NCBI RefSeq assembly: GCF_022179525.1
Contig: NZ_BPQX01000015.1
Coordinates: 114,122 to 178,121 of the forward strand
Source: Methylobacterium persicinum
GTDB taxonomy: Bacteria > Pseudomonadota > Alphaproteobacteria > Rhizobiales > Beijerinckiaceae
Length of the DNA: 64,000 nucleotides
Reading direction: 5' to 3'
The translations under genes and the position numbers were made by a program. The notes beneath the pieces are model-generated. The model was not told the origin of the DNA. It saw only the letters and a program-made list of their open reading frames with translations, and did no database searches. Positions 8,632-16,829 of the stretch are shown piece after piece; within the stretch, counting starts at the first letter, position 1; each line of letters opens with the position of its first letter.

Positions 8632-9530
8632 CCGGCGTCCTGGCGATCCTCCGCTTCGACCGCACGGTCGCCGACCTCGTACGGACCGAGGCCTTCTACC
8701 GGGATGCCCTTGGCTTCGTGCGACAGGCGCCGCCGGAGCCCCTGCCCCCGGCGGAGGCGCAGGCGCTCGGCCTGTCCGGGTTTGACGGCCGGCGCCTTCG
8801 GATGGCGCTCGGTCATCAGCAGGTGTCATTCCTGGCGCTAGACCCTCCGGGCGCCCCCTACCCCACCGATTCGGATGCCACCGATCCCGTGTTCCAGCAC
8901 CTCGCCATTCCCGTGCGCGACATGGCGAAGGCCTTTGCCCAGCTTTCGGCGCATCATCACGCGCCGATCAGCCAGGGCGGCCCGCAGGTTCTGCCGCTGT
9001 CGTCGGGGGGTGTGGCGGCCTACAAGTTCCGCGACCCGGACGGGCATCCCCTCGAGCTGATCCATTTCCCCGGCGGCGAGCCCGCTGAGCGCTGGGCCGG
9101 GGCGCCGGGCCTGTTCCTCGGCATCGACCATTCGGCCATCACCGTGACGGATCTCGACGCGGCCATCGGCTTCCTCGGCGGCGCGCTCGGTCTCACCGTC
9201 TCGGAGCGGGGCCTGAACCGGGGCCCGGAGCAGGCGCGGCTCGATGGGCTGGCGGATCCCGTGGTCGACGTCATTGCCATGACGCCGCCCGATCCGGCTC
9301 CGCACGTGGAGTTGCTCCATTACCGGGAGCCGCAGCGGACGCAGAGCACGCGAGCGTTCGGCCCGGCCGATTGCGCGAGTACGCGCTTCGTCTTTGCGGT
9401 GGAGGATCCGGCGGCCCTCGCGGAAACGATTGCGCTGAGCGGATTCTCGGTGCGGATCACAGCCGATGAGACGGCCTGCTACGCCAGCGGCCCGGACGGT
9501 CACGGCTTCGTTTTCCTGCGGCAGGGCTGA
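8628..9530 (+). CDS. Tandem VOC (glyoxalase/dioxygenase-fold) protein
   Basis: A 300-residue protein of two vicinal-oxygen-chelate modules, at about residues 1-155 and 160-300. Module 1 shows VADLVRTEAFYRDALGF, FQHLAIPVRDM and FRDPDGHPLELIHFP. Module 2 shows GIDHSAITVTDLDAAIGFL and YASGPDGHGFVFL. The His and Glu of HLAIPV and PLELI fit the metal-ligand positions of VOC enzymes. The GTG start overlaps the stop of the SMP-30 gene (GTGA), which suggests coupled translation. It could be a dioxygenase, a lyase or a binding protein; the substrate is not evident. Confidence 0.82.
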   Translation: MTGVLAILRFDRTVADLVRTEAFYRDALGFVRQAPPEPLPPAEAQALGLSGFDGRRLRMALGHQQVSFLALDPPGAPYPTDSDATDPVFQHLAIPVRDMAKAFAQLSAHHHAPISQGGPQVLPLSSGGVAAYKFRDPDGHPLELIHFPGGEPAERWAGAPGLFLGIDHSAITVTDLDAAIGFLGGALGLTVSERGLNRGPEQARLDGLADPVVDVIAMTPPDPAPHVELLHYREPQRTQSTRAFGPADCASTRFVFAVEDPAALAETIALSGFSVRITADETACYASGPDGHGFVFLRQG

Positions 9531-9634
9531 CTGCTCCCCCCTCCCCTTCGTCGCCGCGTTAGCGACGACGTGTGGAAGGCTCGGGCTTGACGCCGGGGGC
9601 CGGTGGCGCCACTCCCCCCGCGGAGACCCTGCCG

Positions 9635-10540
9635 ATGCCGATCCTCGCCCTGCCCTTCCCGGCGATCGATCCCGTCGCCATCGCGATCGGGCCGATCACC
9701 ATCAAGTGGTACGCCTTGGCGTACATCGCCGGCTTGATCGGCGGGTGGTATTACGCCCGCCGGCTCGTCATGGCCGACCGCCTCTGGGGCGTCGTGAAGC
9801 GCCCGGTGCCGACCGATATCGATGACCTCGTGGTCTGGGTGGCGCTCGGCGTCGTCCTCGGCGGACGCATCGGCTACGTGCTGTTTTACAATCTGCCGAT
9901 GTACATCGCCGATCCGATCGAGATCCTGGCGATCCGCAACGGCGGCATGTCGTTCCACGGCGGGTTCCTCGGGGCCATCCTCGCCTTCCTGCTCTTCGCC
10001 CGTTCGAGGGGGCTGAACGGCTATACGCTCCTCGATATCGGGGCGGTGGTGGTGCCCATCGGCCTGTTCTTCGGCCGGATCGCGAATTTCGTGAATGGCG
10101 AGCTGTGGGGCCGGGTCGCACCAGACTTCCCCTACGCGATCGTCTTCCCGACCGGCGGCCCCGTTCCGCGACACCCGAGCCAACTCTACGAGGCGGCGAC
10201 GGAGGGGCTGCTGCTCTTCATCGTCATGGCGATCGCGGCCCGGCGCTTCGGGTTCCGCAAGCCCGGTCTTCTCGGCGGCATCTTCGTCCTGGGCTATGCC
10301 ATCGCCCGGACGACCTGCGAGTTCTTCCGGGAGCCGGATGCGCAGCTCGGCTTCCTCTTCGGTGATGGGCTCGGCCCGATGGGTGGTGGCGTGACCATGG
10401 GCATGCTGCTCTGCGTCCCCATGGCGCTGGTGGGTCTGACCTACATCGTTCTCGCCGCTACCGGCCGGACCCGACCGAAGCGAACCGCCGCCGCGGCCGA
10501 CCCGACGCAGGAGGCGCAGGCGGCGCGCGCCAAGGCGTGA
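9635..10540 (+). CDS. lgt: Prolipoprotein diacylglyceryl transferase
   Basis: Inner-membrane enzyme that transfers diacylglycerol from phosphatidylglycerol to the lipobox Cys of prolipoproteins, the first step of lipoprotein maturation. The 301-residue product has about seven membrane segments, the essential His in GGMSFHGGFLGA, and the family signature FFGRIANFVNGELWGR. The ATG at 9635 (MPILALPFPAIDPVA) matches the family start; the 21 codons upstream are low-complexity and not conserved. The stop overlaps the GTG of the downstream methyltransferase. Confidence 0.95.
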   Translation: MPILALPFPAIDPVAIAIGPITIKWYALAYIAGLIGGWYYARRLVMADRLWGVVKRPVPTDIDDLVVWVALGVVLGGRIGYVLFYNLPMYIADPIEILAIRNGGMSFHGGFLGAILAFLLFARSRGLNGYTLLDIGAVVVPIGLFFGRIANFVNGELWGRVAPDFPYAIVFPTGGPVPRHPSQLYEAATEGLLLFIVMAIAARRFGFRKPGLLGGIFVLGYAIARTTCEFFREPDAQLGFLFGDGLGPMGGGVTMGMLLCVPMALVGLTYIVLAATGRTRPKRTAAAADPTQEAQAARAKA

Positions 10541-11613
10541 CGCCCCTGGGGCGGGAGATCGCGGCGATCATCCGCGAGACAGGTCCCATCGGGATCGACC
10601 GTTACATGGCCCTCTGCCTGGGCCACCCGGCCCACGGCTACTACCGCACACGTGACCCCCTCGGCGCCCGGGGCGATTTTACCACCGCCCCCGAGATCAC
10701 ACAGATGTTCGGGGAGTTGATCGGCGCCTGGGCGGCCTGGGTCCATCGGGCGATGGGAGCGCCGGAGCCCTTGCTCCTCGTCGAGCTCGGCCCGGGCCGT
10801 GGCACCCTGATGGGGGATGCGCTGCGCGCGCTGGCCGCCGCCGCGCCCGGTCTGCGCGTCGCTCCCCACCTCGTGGAGACCAGTGGGGTGCTGCGTCAAG
10901 TGCAGGAGCGGAGACTCGCCGGGACCGCCGCGACATGGCACCCCGGCCTCGAAAGTGTCCCGGACGGGCCAGCAATCATCATCGCCAACGAGTTTTTCGA
11001 CTGCCTGCCGGTACGCCAGTTCGTCCGGGCGGGCGATGGCTGGCACGAGCGTCTGGTCGGCATCGGCGCCGACGGCGCCCTGGCCTTCGGCCTCGCCCCT
11101 GAGCCGACCCCGGGAATCGCGGCCGAAGCCGCCGACGGTGCGGTGGTCTCGGTGCCGGGTGTCGCGCTCGATACTGTGAGGGCGATCGCCCGGCGTGTCC
11201 GCGACCAGGGCGGCGTCCTTTTGGCGATCGATTATGGGCATGTCGAGCCCGGTTTCGGCGATACGCTCCAGGCCCTAGCAGGGCACGCCTTCGCCGATCC
11301 CCTGGCCGCCCCCGGGGAGGCCGACTTGACCTGCCACGTGGATTTCGCGGCGCTGGCGCTTGCGGGCCGCGAAGCGGGTGCCGCCATCCACGGACCGGTG
11401 AGCCAGGGCGACTTCCTAACCGCCCTGGGGCTGCGGGAGCGCGCGGCGCGCCTGAGGCTCCGCGCGGACGATGCCCAAGCCGCCTCCATCGACGCCGCCG
11501 TGACCCGGCTGACGGATGACCGCCCCGAAGGGATGGGGCGCCTTTTCAAGGTGATGGTGCTGTCCGCGCCGGCCCTCGACGGACTTCCCGGCCTGCCGCC
11601 GGCCATAGTGTGA
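10537..11613 (+). CDS. MidA/NDUFAF7-type SAM-dependent methyltransferase
   Basis: A 358-residue class I methyltransferase of the COG1565 family. The mitochondrial member (NDUFAF7/MidA) methylates an arginine of complex I. Visible motifs are IGIDRYMALCLGHPAHGYY at the N-terminus, RGDFTTAPEITQMFGELIG, the SAM-binding loop LVELGPGRGTLMGDALRA (about residues 86-103) and IIIANEFFDCLPVRQF. The GTG start overlaps the lgt stop (GTGA), and pgeF follows, the usual alphaproteobacterial order. A target on bacterial complex I is inferred from the mitochondrial homologue. Confidence 0.9.
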   Translation: MTPLGREIAAIIRETGPIGIDRYMALCLGHPAHGYYRTRDPLGARGDFTTAPEITQMFGELIGAWAAWVHRAMGAPEPLLLVELGPGRGTLMGDALRALAAAAPGLRVAPHLVETSGVLRQVQERRLAGTAATWHPGLESVPDGPAIIIANEFFDCLPVRQFVRAGDGWHERLVGIGADGALAFGLAPEPTPGIAAEAADGAVVSVPGVALDTVRAIARRVRDQGGVLLAIDYGHVEPGFGDTLQALAGHAFADPLAAPGEADLTCHVDFAALALAGREAGAAIHGPVSQGDFLTALGLRERAARLRLRADDAQAASIDAAVTRLTDDRPEGMGRLFKVMVLSAPALDGLPGLPPAIV

Positions 11614-11661
11614 CACGCGGTCGAGGCCCCCGCGATCCGGAGACCGCGGGGGCGCAAAAGG

Positions 11662-11850
11662 TCAGCCTTCGAAGGAGCCGAAACCGCTCGTGATCGGCGT
11701 TGCCGGCTTCGTCTGTCCTTCGGAATCCTTGTCCCGGATCCCGGCGTCGGGAGCGGGGTGGCCGTCCCACGGCACGGGGGGCGTCAAGGCGCCCGGGATC
11801 TTCGGCGGTGCGGGATCCCTCGGCCGCTCGTCTTCGTCCGTCTTCCGCAT
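11662..11850 (-). CDS. Small Pro/Asp-rich hypothetical protein (62 aa)
   Basis: A 62-residue hydrophilic, probably disordered protein beginning MRKTDEDERPRDPAPPKIPG and ending SGFGSFEG. There is no signal or membrane segment. The ATG at 11850 is preceded by a strong AGGAGGA ribosome-binding site at 6-7 bases, which is the main evidence that it is real; an upstream in-frame extension to 11898 is Arg-rich and unlikely. It lies on the opposite strand between the MidA-type gene and pgeF. The function is not recognised. Confidence 0.6.
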   Translation of the reverse strand: MRKTDEDERPRDPAPPKIPGALTPPVPWDGHPAPDAGIRDKDSEGQTKPATPITSGFGSFEG

Positions 11851-11985
11851 GGCGGTCCTCCTCGGAAGTGGCTCCGGCCGCAGCCGGCGGCGCCGCACGA
11901 ATGCGGCACCGCAACATGAGTATCACATCGCCAGGGCCTGCGCCTTAGGATATCGGGGCGACCGGACCCGAAGGAGATCGAGGAC

Positions 11986-12768
11986 ATGACCGTAGGCCAG
12001 TTCATCGAGGCGCCGGAATTGTCCTCCCACGGCGGGATTCGCCACGCCTTCTTCACCCGAAAGGGGGGCGTCTCCGAGGGCCTCTACGCATCGTTGAACG
12101 GCGGCCTCGGCTCCAGCGACCGACAGGACCACGTCGCCGAGAACCGCCGTCGGATGTGCGAGGCCCTCGGCTTGGAGGGGGATCGCCTCGTCAGCCTGTA
12201 TCAGGTGCATTCCGCCGATGTCGTCACCGTCGAGGCGCCGTTCCCCCAGGGCGAGCGCCCGAAGGCCGACGCGATGGTGACCGCGGTGCCCGGGGTCGCG
12301 CTCGGGATCGCGACCGCCGATTGCGGGCCCATTCTTTTCGCCGATCCCGACAACGGCGTGATTGGCGCGGCTCATGCCGGATGGAAGGGGGCCCTCACCG
12401 GCGTCATCGGCGCGACGGTGGCGGCGATGGAACGCCTCGGGGCGAAGCGCCGATCCGTCGTCGCGGTGCTGGGCCCGACGATCAGCCAACCGAACTATGA
12501 GGTCGGCCCCGATTTCGTGGCTCGGTTCAGTGCCGAGGCGCCCGGGATGGAGCGTTTCCTCGGTCCGGGGCAACGGCCAGGACACCGGCAGTTCGATCTG
12601 CCGGGCTACATCTTGGCCAGACTGGCGGAGGCGGAGGTTGGAGAGGCCGCGGCGCTCAACGCGTGCACATATGCCGACGAGGAGCGCTTCTACAGCTTCC
12701 GGCGCACGACCCACCGGAATGAGCCCGATTACGGCCGGCTGATCTCGGCGATTACCCTCCTGCGTTGA
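11986..12768 (+). CDS. pgeF: Peptidoglycan editing factor / purine nucleoside phosphorylase-type laccase-domain protein
   Basis: A 260-residue YfiH/DUF152 protein. The E. coli homologue PgeF removes mis-incorporated amino acids from peptidoglycan precursors, and other homologues act on purine nucleosides. Conserved metal-site elements are present: RHAFFTRKGGVSEG, YQVHSADVV (His), GIATADCGPILF (Cys), GAAHAGWKGAL (His) and the C-terminal FYSFRRTTHRNEPDYGR. The ATG at 11986 follows GAAGGAGATCGAGGAC, a good binding site. Family membership is certain; which activity dominates is not. Confidence 0.92.
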   Translation: MTVGQFIEAPELSSHGGIRHAFFTRKGGVSEGLYASLNGGLGSSDRQDHVAENRRRMCEALGLEGDRLVSLYQVHSADVVTVEAPFPQGERPKADAMVTAVPGVALGIATADCGPILFADPDNGVIGAAHAGWKGALTGVIGATVAAMERLGAKRRSVVAVLGPTISQPNYEVGPDFVARFSAEAPGMERFLGPGQRPGHRQFDLPGYILARLAEAEVGEAAALNACTYADEERFYSFRRTTHRNEPDYGRLISAITLLR

Positions 12769-13015
12769 CCGGCCCGCATCACCCACAGGGGTAGGTGCGA
12801 CAACTTGTCCGGGACAATGCCGCAAAAAAAGCGTGGCAGCAATCGAACCTTGACCATTCGGGCGCGTTTAGAGCGTCAAGGAACCGGGGAAAAGGTGAGC
12901 CGCCGTAAGGGGCCGCGGAAGCGGTTGGTGGCATCGCAGAGCGCAAAGCAACCTCGGAACCGCTGGATCAACCAGTTCGGAACGGCCAAGCCGATCCGTC
13001 AGTGAGGACCGTAAG

Positions 13016-13918
13016 ATGACTGCTTTCCTTCGCGCCACGACCGCCCTCGTCGGGCTGGCCGGCATGACCGTGGCCGCCTCGGCCGCCGACCTTCCGCGCC
13101 GCGCTGCGCCGCCGCCGGTGTTCACGCCGGTGCCGGTCTTCACCTGGACGGGCTTCTACGCCGGTTTCAACGCCGGTTACGGCTTCGACGCCTCGTCGAC
13201 CCGCGCCCCGACCGTCGTCGGCGTCTCCCCCGCCACCGGCATCTTCGCCGCCGGCAACGTGCCGACCACCGGCGTGCTCGCCTTCTCCAACCGCAACAAC
13301 AACGAAGGCTTCGTTGGCGGCGGTCAGATCGGCTACAACTACCAGTTCACCCCGGGTTCGGGCGTGGTCGTCGGTATCGAAGCTGACGCCCAGTACGTCG
13401 ACTTCGGCGCCCAGCGGAACCGCTTTGCCTTCGCCGCTCCGGCCGGCTCGTCGATCGTCCCCGGCACCCTCGTCTACAACCCGAACGGCCTGTCAGGCCT
13501 CGACTACTTCGGCACCGTGCGCGGCCGCCTCGGCTACGCCTTCGACCGCACCCTCGTCTACGCCACGGGCGGCTTCGCCTACGGCTCGGGCGGCGGCCGT
13601 CAGTTCGGCACCGGCGTGTCCTCGAACGACTTCCAGACCGGCTACGCTGTCGGCGGCGGCGTCGAGTACGCTCTCCCGACCGAGTCCTTCCTGAACTTCT
13701 TCCACTCCTCGGCCGTCACGCTGAAGGTCGAAGGCCTGTACGTGAACCTCGACCGCAGCCGCAACGCGGCCGGCGCCTTCGCCACCAACGCTGGCGGCGC
13801 CACCTACGCCACCACCTCCCCGGGCGTGGTCCTGGTCTCCGGCCCGGCCAACACCCGCGCCTCGACCGAGTTCGCCGTCGTCCGCGCCGGCGTGAACTAC
13901 AAGTTCGGCTCGTATTAA
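13016..13918 (+). CDS. Outer-membrane beta-barrel protein (Omp25/Omp31-like)
   Basis: A 300-residue outer-membrane protein of the small opacity-type porin family common in Hyphomicrobiales. A Sec signal peptide covers residues 1-23 (cut after ASAAD). A Pro-rich linker precedes FTWTGFYAGFNAGYGFD, the typical first barrel strand. Alternating aromatic/glycine strands follow (for example GFVGGGQIGYNYQF and GTVRGRLGYAFDRTLVYATGGF), ending with VRAGVNYKFGSY, whose last residue is aromatic as required for BAM insertion. Strong codon bias toward C-ending codons suggests high expression. A terminator follows at 13962. Confidence 0.9.
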   Translation: MTAFLRATTALVGLAGMTVAASAADLPRRAAPPPVFTPVPVFTWTGFYAGFNAGYGFDASSTRAPTVVGVSPATGIFAAGNVPTTGVLAFSNRNNNEGFVGGGQIGYNYQFTPGSGVVVGIEADAQYVDFGAQRNRFAFAAPAGSSIVPGTLVYNPNGLSGLDYFGTVRGRLGYAFDRTLVYATGGFAYGSGGGRQFGTGVSSNDFQTGYAVGGGVEYALPTESFLNFFHSSAVTLKVEGLYVNLDRSRNAAGAFATNAGGATYATTSPGVVLVSGPANTRASTEFAVVRAGVNYKFGSY

Positions 13919-13961
13919 GCCGGACATCGCCGCGGCTCACGCCGCGGCACCTTCTCTACGG

Positions 13962-13989
13962 AAAGCCCGGCCCCACGGCCGGGCTTTTT
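13962..13989 (+). terminator. Rho-independent terminator after the porin gene
   Basis: AAAGCCCGGCC and GGCCGGGCTTT form an 11-bp stem around a CCAC loop, followed by TTTTT. It lies 44 bases after the stop codon. Confidence 0.9.
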
Positions 13990-14117
13990 GCGTTCCGGGT
14001 CGGGGCTGCGCATGAAGATTTTGCAATGCGCCCCTGACAAAGCGTCACCGCGATCCCATGTCCTGGCCTAGCCGCGCGGTCCCCGCCCGGCCGTGCGTTC
14101 GATCTCAGGAGGTCCCG

Positions 14118-14903
14118 ATGAACAGCGAGGAACGCGATATCATCTCCGGTATCTTCCAGCGTCTGGAACAGGCACAGAGCCAGTCCCGCGACGCCGATGC
14201 CGAGCGGTTCATCGCCGATAAGATCCGCGCGCAGCCTTACGCCCCCTACGCGATGGCGCAGCTGATCTACGTGCAGGAAGAGGCGATCAAGAGCCTTAAC
14301 CAGCAGCTCGAAGAGGCCAAGCGGCATGCCGCGCAGTCCTCCCAGGGCTCGGGCGGCGGCGGCTTCCTGTCGAGCATCTTCGGTGGCGGCGGCTCCCGTC
14401 CGCAGGAGCCCCAGCAGGGCTATCCCCAGCAGCAGCCGCAGCAGCGTCCGGCCGGGTCTCCTTGGGGCAACCAGCAGCCGGGCTATGCTCCGCAGCAGCC
14501 GGGATACCCGCCTCAGCAGGGCGGCTATCCGCAGCAGGGTTACCCGCAGCAGGGTGGGCCCTGGGCGGGACAGCAGCAGGCCCCGAGCCGAGGTGGCGGC
14601 TTCCTCGCCAACGCGCTTCCCATGGCGGCAGGCGCGGCGGGCGGAATGCTGCTCGGCAGTGCCCTGTCGAATGCCTTCGCCGGCGGCCATTCCTCCCTCG
14701 GCAGCGCGGCAGCGGCGGGGCTCGGCGGTGGTGGCGAGACAGTGGTGAACAACTACTACGGAGACGGTGACGCGGGCGGTAACCAGGATCTCGGCTCGGC
14801 CCTCGGCGGCGGGGATGGCGGCTTCCAGGATGCCGGCTGGAGCGACCAGGGCGGCGATTTCGGCGGCGACCTGGGCGGCGGCGACGACAGCGACTGGACC
14901 TGA
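14118..14903 (+). CDS. DUF2076 family Gln/Gly-rich protein
   Basis: A 261-residue protein. Residues 1-75 form a helical domain starting [19 protein letters not shown] and containing [31 protein letters not shown], matching DUF2076. Residues about 90-165 are a low-complexity region of repeated GYPQQ/GYAPQQ/PQQG units, followed by an Ala/Gly hydrophobic patch and the segment [12 protein letters not shown]. The C-terminus is Gly/Asp-rich. AGGAGGTC sits 4-5 bases before the ATG. DUF2076 proteins are often described as periplasmic ligand-binding sensors, but no signal peptide is visible, and I assign no function. Confidence 0.85.
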   Translation: MNSEERDIISGIFQRLEQAQSQSRDADAERFIADKIRAQPYAPYAMAQLIYVQEEAIKSLNQQLEEAKRHAAQSSQGSGGGGFLSSIFGGGGSRPQEPQQGYPQQQPQQRPAGSPWGNQQPGYAPQQPGYPPQQGGYPQQGYPQQGGPWAGQQQAPSRGGGFLANALPMAAGAAGGMLLGSALSNAFAGGHSSLGSAAAAGLGGGGETVVNNYYGDGDAGGNQDLGSALGGGDGGFQDAGWSDQGGDFGGDLGGGDDSDWT

Positions 14904-14933
14904 ACCGGCGCACGCGAAACCCTGGAACGGAAG

Positions 14934-14967
14934 AAGGCCCGGCTGCCCATGCAGCCGGGCCTTTTTT
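14934..14967 (+). terminator. Rho-independent terminator after the DUF2076 gene
   Basis: AAGGCCCGGCTGC and GCAGCCGGGCC form the stem around a CCAT loop, with six T residues after it. It may also serve the converging L,D-transpeptidase gene. Confidence 0.9.
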
Positions 14968-14995
14968 GTGTGAGCCCGATCAGATTGATGCCGCG

Positions 14996-15781
14996 TCAGA
15001 GGACCTCGACCCGCGTGCCCACGGGGACGCGCTCGTAGAGGTCGATCACGTCCTCGTTCATCATGCGGATGCATCCGGACGACACGTTCCGGCCGATCGT
15101 CCCCGGCTCGTTGGTACCGTGAATCCGATAGAGCGACGACCCAAGGTAGAGGGCCCGGGCGCCGAGGGGATTGGCCGGTCCGCCGGCCATGTGCCGGGGC
15201 AGATCGGGCCGCCGCGCGAGCATCTCCGCCGGGGGAATCCAATCGGGCCATTCGGCCTTGCGGCTCACCGTCTTCAGGCCGCTCCAGGCGAAGCCCGGCC
15301 GCCCGACGCCGATCCCGTAGCGGATTGCCCTGTGGCCGGGCTGGACAAGGTAGAGGTGCTTGGCATTGGTGTCGACGAGGATGGTGCCTGGGCGCTGCGG
15401 CCCCGCGAAATCCACTTCCTGCCGGAGGAACTGCGGATCCATCGCTTGGCTGACCCGGTAATCCGGCTCCTGCGGATAGGACCGTGAGGCGGGCTCGATG
15501 GGCTCCACCGGCGCGGCGTAGGGGAGCGTTGAGGCTTCGCCGTAGGGTGGCACCCGGTCTCCCGCGGTGATGGCCGCCTGCCGCTGCACCGCCCGGTTCG
15601 CCTGGGGCCAGGACCGGTTCGCGCCGTCGGATCGTCCCGTCACCAGATATTCGATCAGGCCTCCGCCATAACCGCCGGTCGGCGTGGCCTCGGCATACCG
15701 GACCTGCTGTGCCGAAGCCGGCCCGCACCACAATGCTGCGAGCACGATGCCCGCAGCCGTCACGACCCTTCCACTCCTCAT
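14996..15781 (-). CDS. YkuD-type L,D-transpeptidase (short form)
   Basis: Periplasmic cysteine transpeptidase that forms 3-3 peptidoglycan cross-links or attaches proteins to the wall. From the ATG at 15781 the protein has 261 residues with a Sec signal peptide (residues 1-24, cut after PASA). The catalytic YkuD domain starts near residue 130 (GTILVDTNAKHLYLVQPG) and carries the active-site box HGTNEPGTIGRNVSSGCIRM, with both catalytic His and Cys. An upstream in-frame ATG (15826) would disrupt the signal-peptide layout. It converges on the DUF2076 gene. It is the first of three YkuD proteins in the window. Confidence 0.92.
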   Translation of the reverse strand: MRSGRVVTAAGIVLAALWCGPASAQQVRYAEATPTGGYGGGLIEYLVTGRSDGANRSWPQANRAVQRQAAITAGDRVPPYGEASTLPYAAPVEPIEPASRSYPQEPDYRVSQAMDPQFLRQEVDFAGPQRPGTILVDTNAKHLYLVQPGHRAIRYGIGVGRPGFAWSGLKTVSRKAEWPDWIPPAEMLARRPDLPRHMAGGPANPLGARALYLGSSLYRIHGTNEPGTIGRNVSSGCIRMMNEDVIDLYERVPVGTRVEVL

Positions 15782-16076
15782 CGCAGCCACTCCGCGGCGG
15801 ACGTCATGTCCCGTAGAGGGGACCATCCGCCCCGAACCGTCGAATCGGGTGAAAGCTTATGGTGAATCGAAATCGATCAGTGACCAATTCACGGCAGGCC
15901 GTTCGCAGCATGAATCAACCGTGAATGGAGGTGTGGTCGGCCAATACGCGCTTTGACCGGGGCAAAAGCCAGAAGTTCGAGGCGGGGGAGACCTTTCGCG
16001 CGGTACGGTCACGGTCCGCTAATGGTTTTCGGTCCAAGCTGTGCCAATCGAGCAAGCGCAGGCCGTCAGCCCACCG

Positions 16077-16781
16077 ATGAAGACCAAACGCTACCGTATC
16101 GAGCAGAGCCTGGGCCTTGACACGCCGGCTGCCATCGAAGTTCCCGCTGTCGGACGCAGCGACGAAATCCTATCAGCCATTGGCGAACTGCGCCGGATCA
16201 TGCAGTCGAGCGCCAGCGAAACCGTGGAGGCCTGCCGTCGAGAACTCGGCGAGGCTTTCGCGATGCGCAGCGACCTCGACTCGATGAAGGAGGCGATCGT
16301 CCGGACGAAATCCGATCTGGCCGCCCTTCACCGGTCGGACGCCACAGGCAAGGGCATGCGGCGGGCCGCCGACGAACTGGACGCCGTGGTCGAATCGACG
16401 GAGCGGGCCACCTCGACGCTCCTCAGCGTGGTGGAGGACGTGGAGAGCCGGGCATCGATGCTGCGCTCGATGCACCTGACCGCCGATGCCCATCCGCATA
16501 TCGACGCCATCCTCGAGCAGGTCATTCGCGCCTACGAGGCCTGCAACTTCCAGGATCTGACCGGCCAGCGGATCAACAAAATCGTCCAGGTGATGAAGTT
16601 CATCGAGGAGCATCTGGACCGGGTGATCTCCGCGTGGTCCGCCCTCGACAGCTTCCGCGACCTGTTGGCCGAGGGTCCGGCGCCGGTCGTCGATGACGAG
16701 AACGGCCTGCTGAACGGGCCGAAGCTCCCCGACGATCCGGGCCACGTCGATCAGTCGGACATCGACGCCCTGTTCGATTGA
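16077..16781 (+). CDS. CheZ-like chemotaxis phosphatase
   Basis: A 234-residue largely helical protein. It has a long helical hairpin (about residues 40-190) with the motif CNFQDLTGQRINKIVQVMKF. This corresponds to the CheZ active-site helix, in which Gln of QDLTGQ attacks phospho-CheY. The acidic C-terminal tail ends QSDIDALFD, resembling the CheY-binding peptide of CheZ and FliM. No chemotaxis gene is adjacent; it lies alone between an L,D-transpeptidase and uvrC. The start is uncertain: GTG at 16041 or ATG at 16077, neither with a strong binding site. Confidence 0.78.
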   Translation: MKTKRYRIEQSLGLDTPAAIEVPAVGRSDEILSAIGELRRIMQSSASETVEACRRELGEAFAMRSDLDSMKEAIVRTKSDLAALHRSDATGKGMRRAADELDAVVESTERATSTLLSVVEDVESRASMLRSMHLTADAHPHIDAILEQVIRAYEACNFQDLTGQRINKIVQVMKFIEEHLDRVISAWSALDSFRDLLAEGPAPVVDDENGLLNGPKLPDDPGHVDQSDIDALFD

Positions 16782-16829
16782 GGGCGACGCCGCGGTGCGC
16801 CCGGGCGCGAAAGCGCCTACATCTGGGGT

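Noticed and set aside
12956-12994. GGAAC sequences upstream of the porin as EcfG promoters
   Set aside because: No CGTT or near match occurs at 16-17 bases from any of them.
12805-13005. A 66-codon Lys/Arg-rich frame before the porin gene
   Set aside because: There is no ribosome-binding site, and the region is where the porin promoter is expected.
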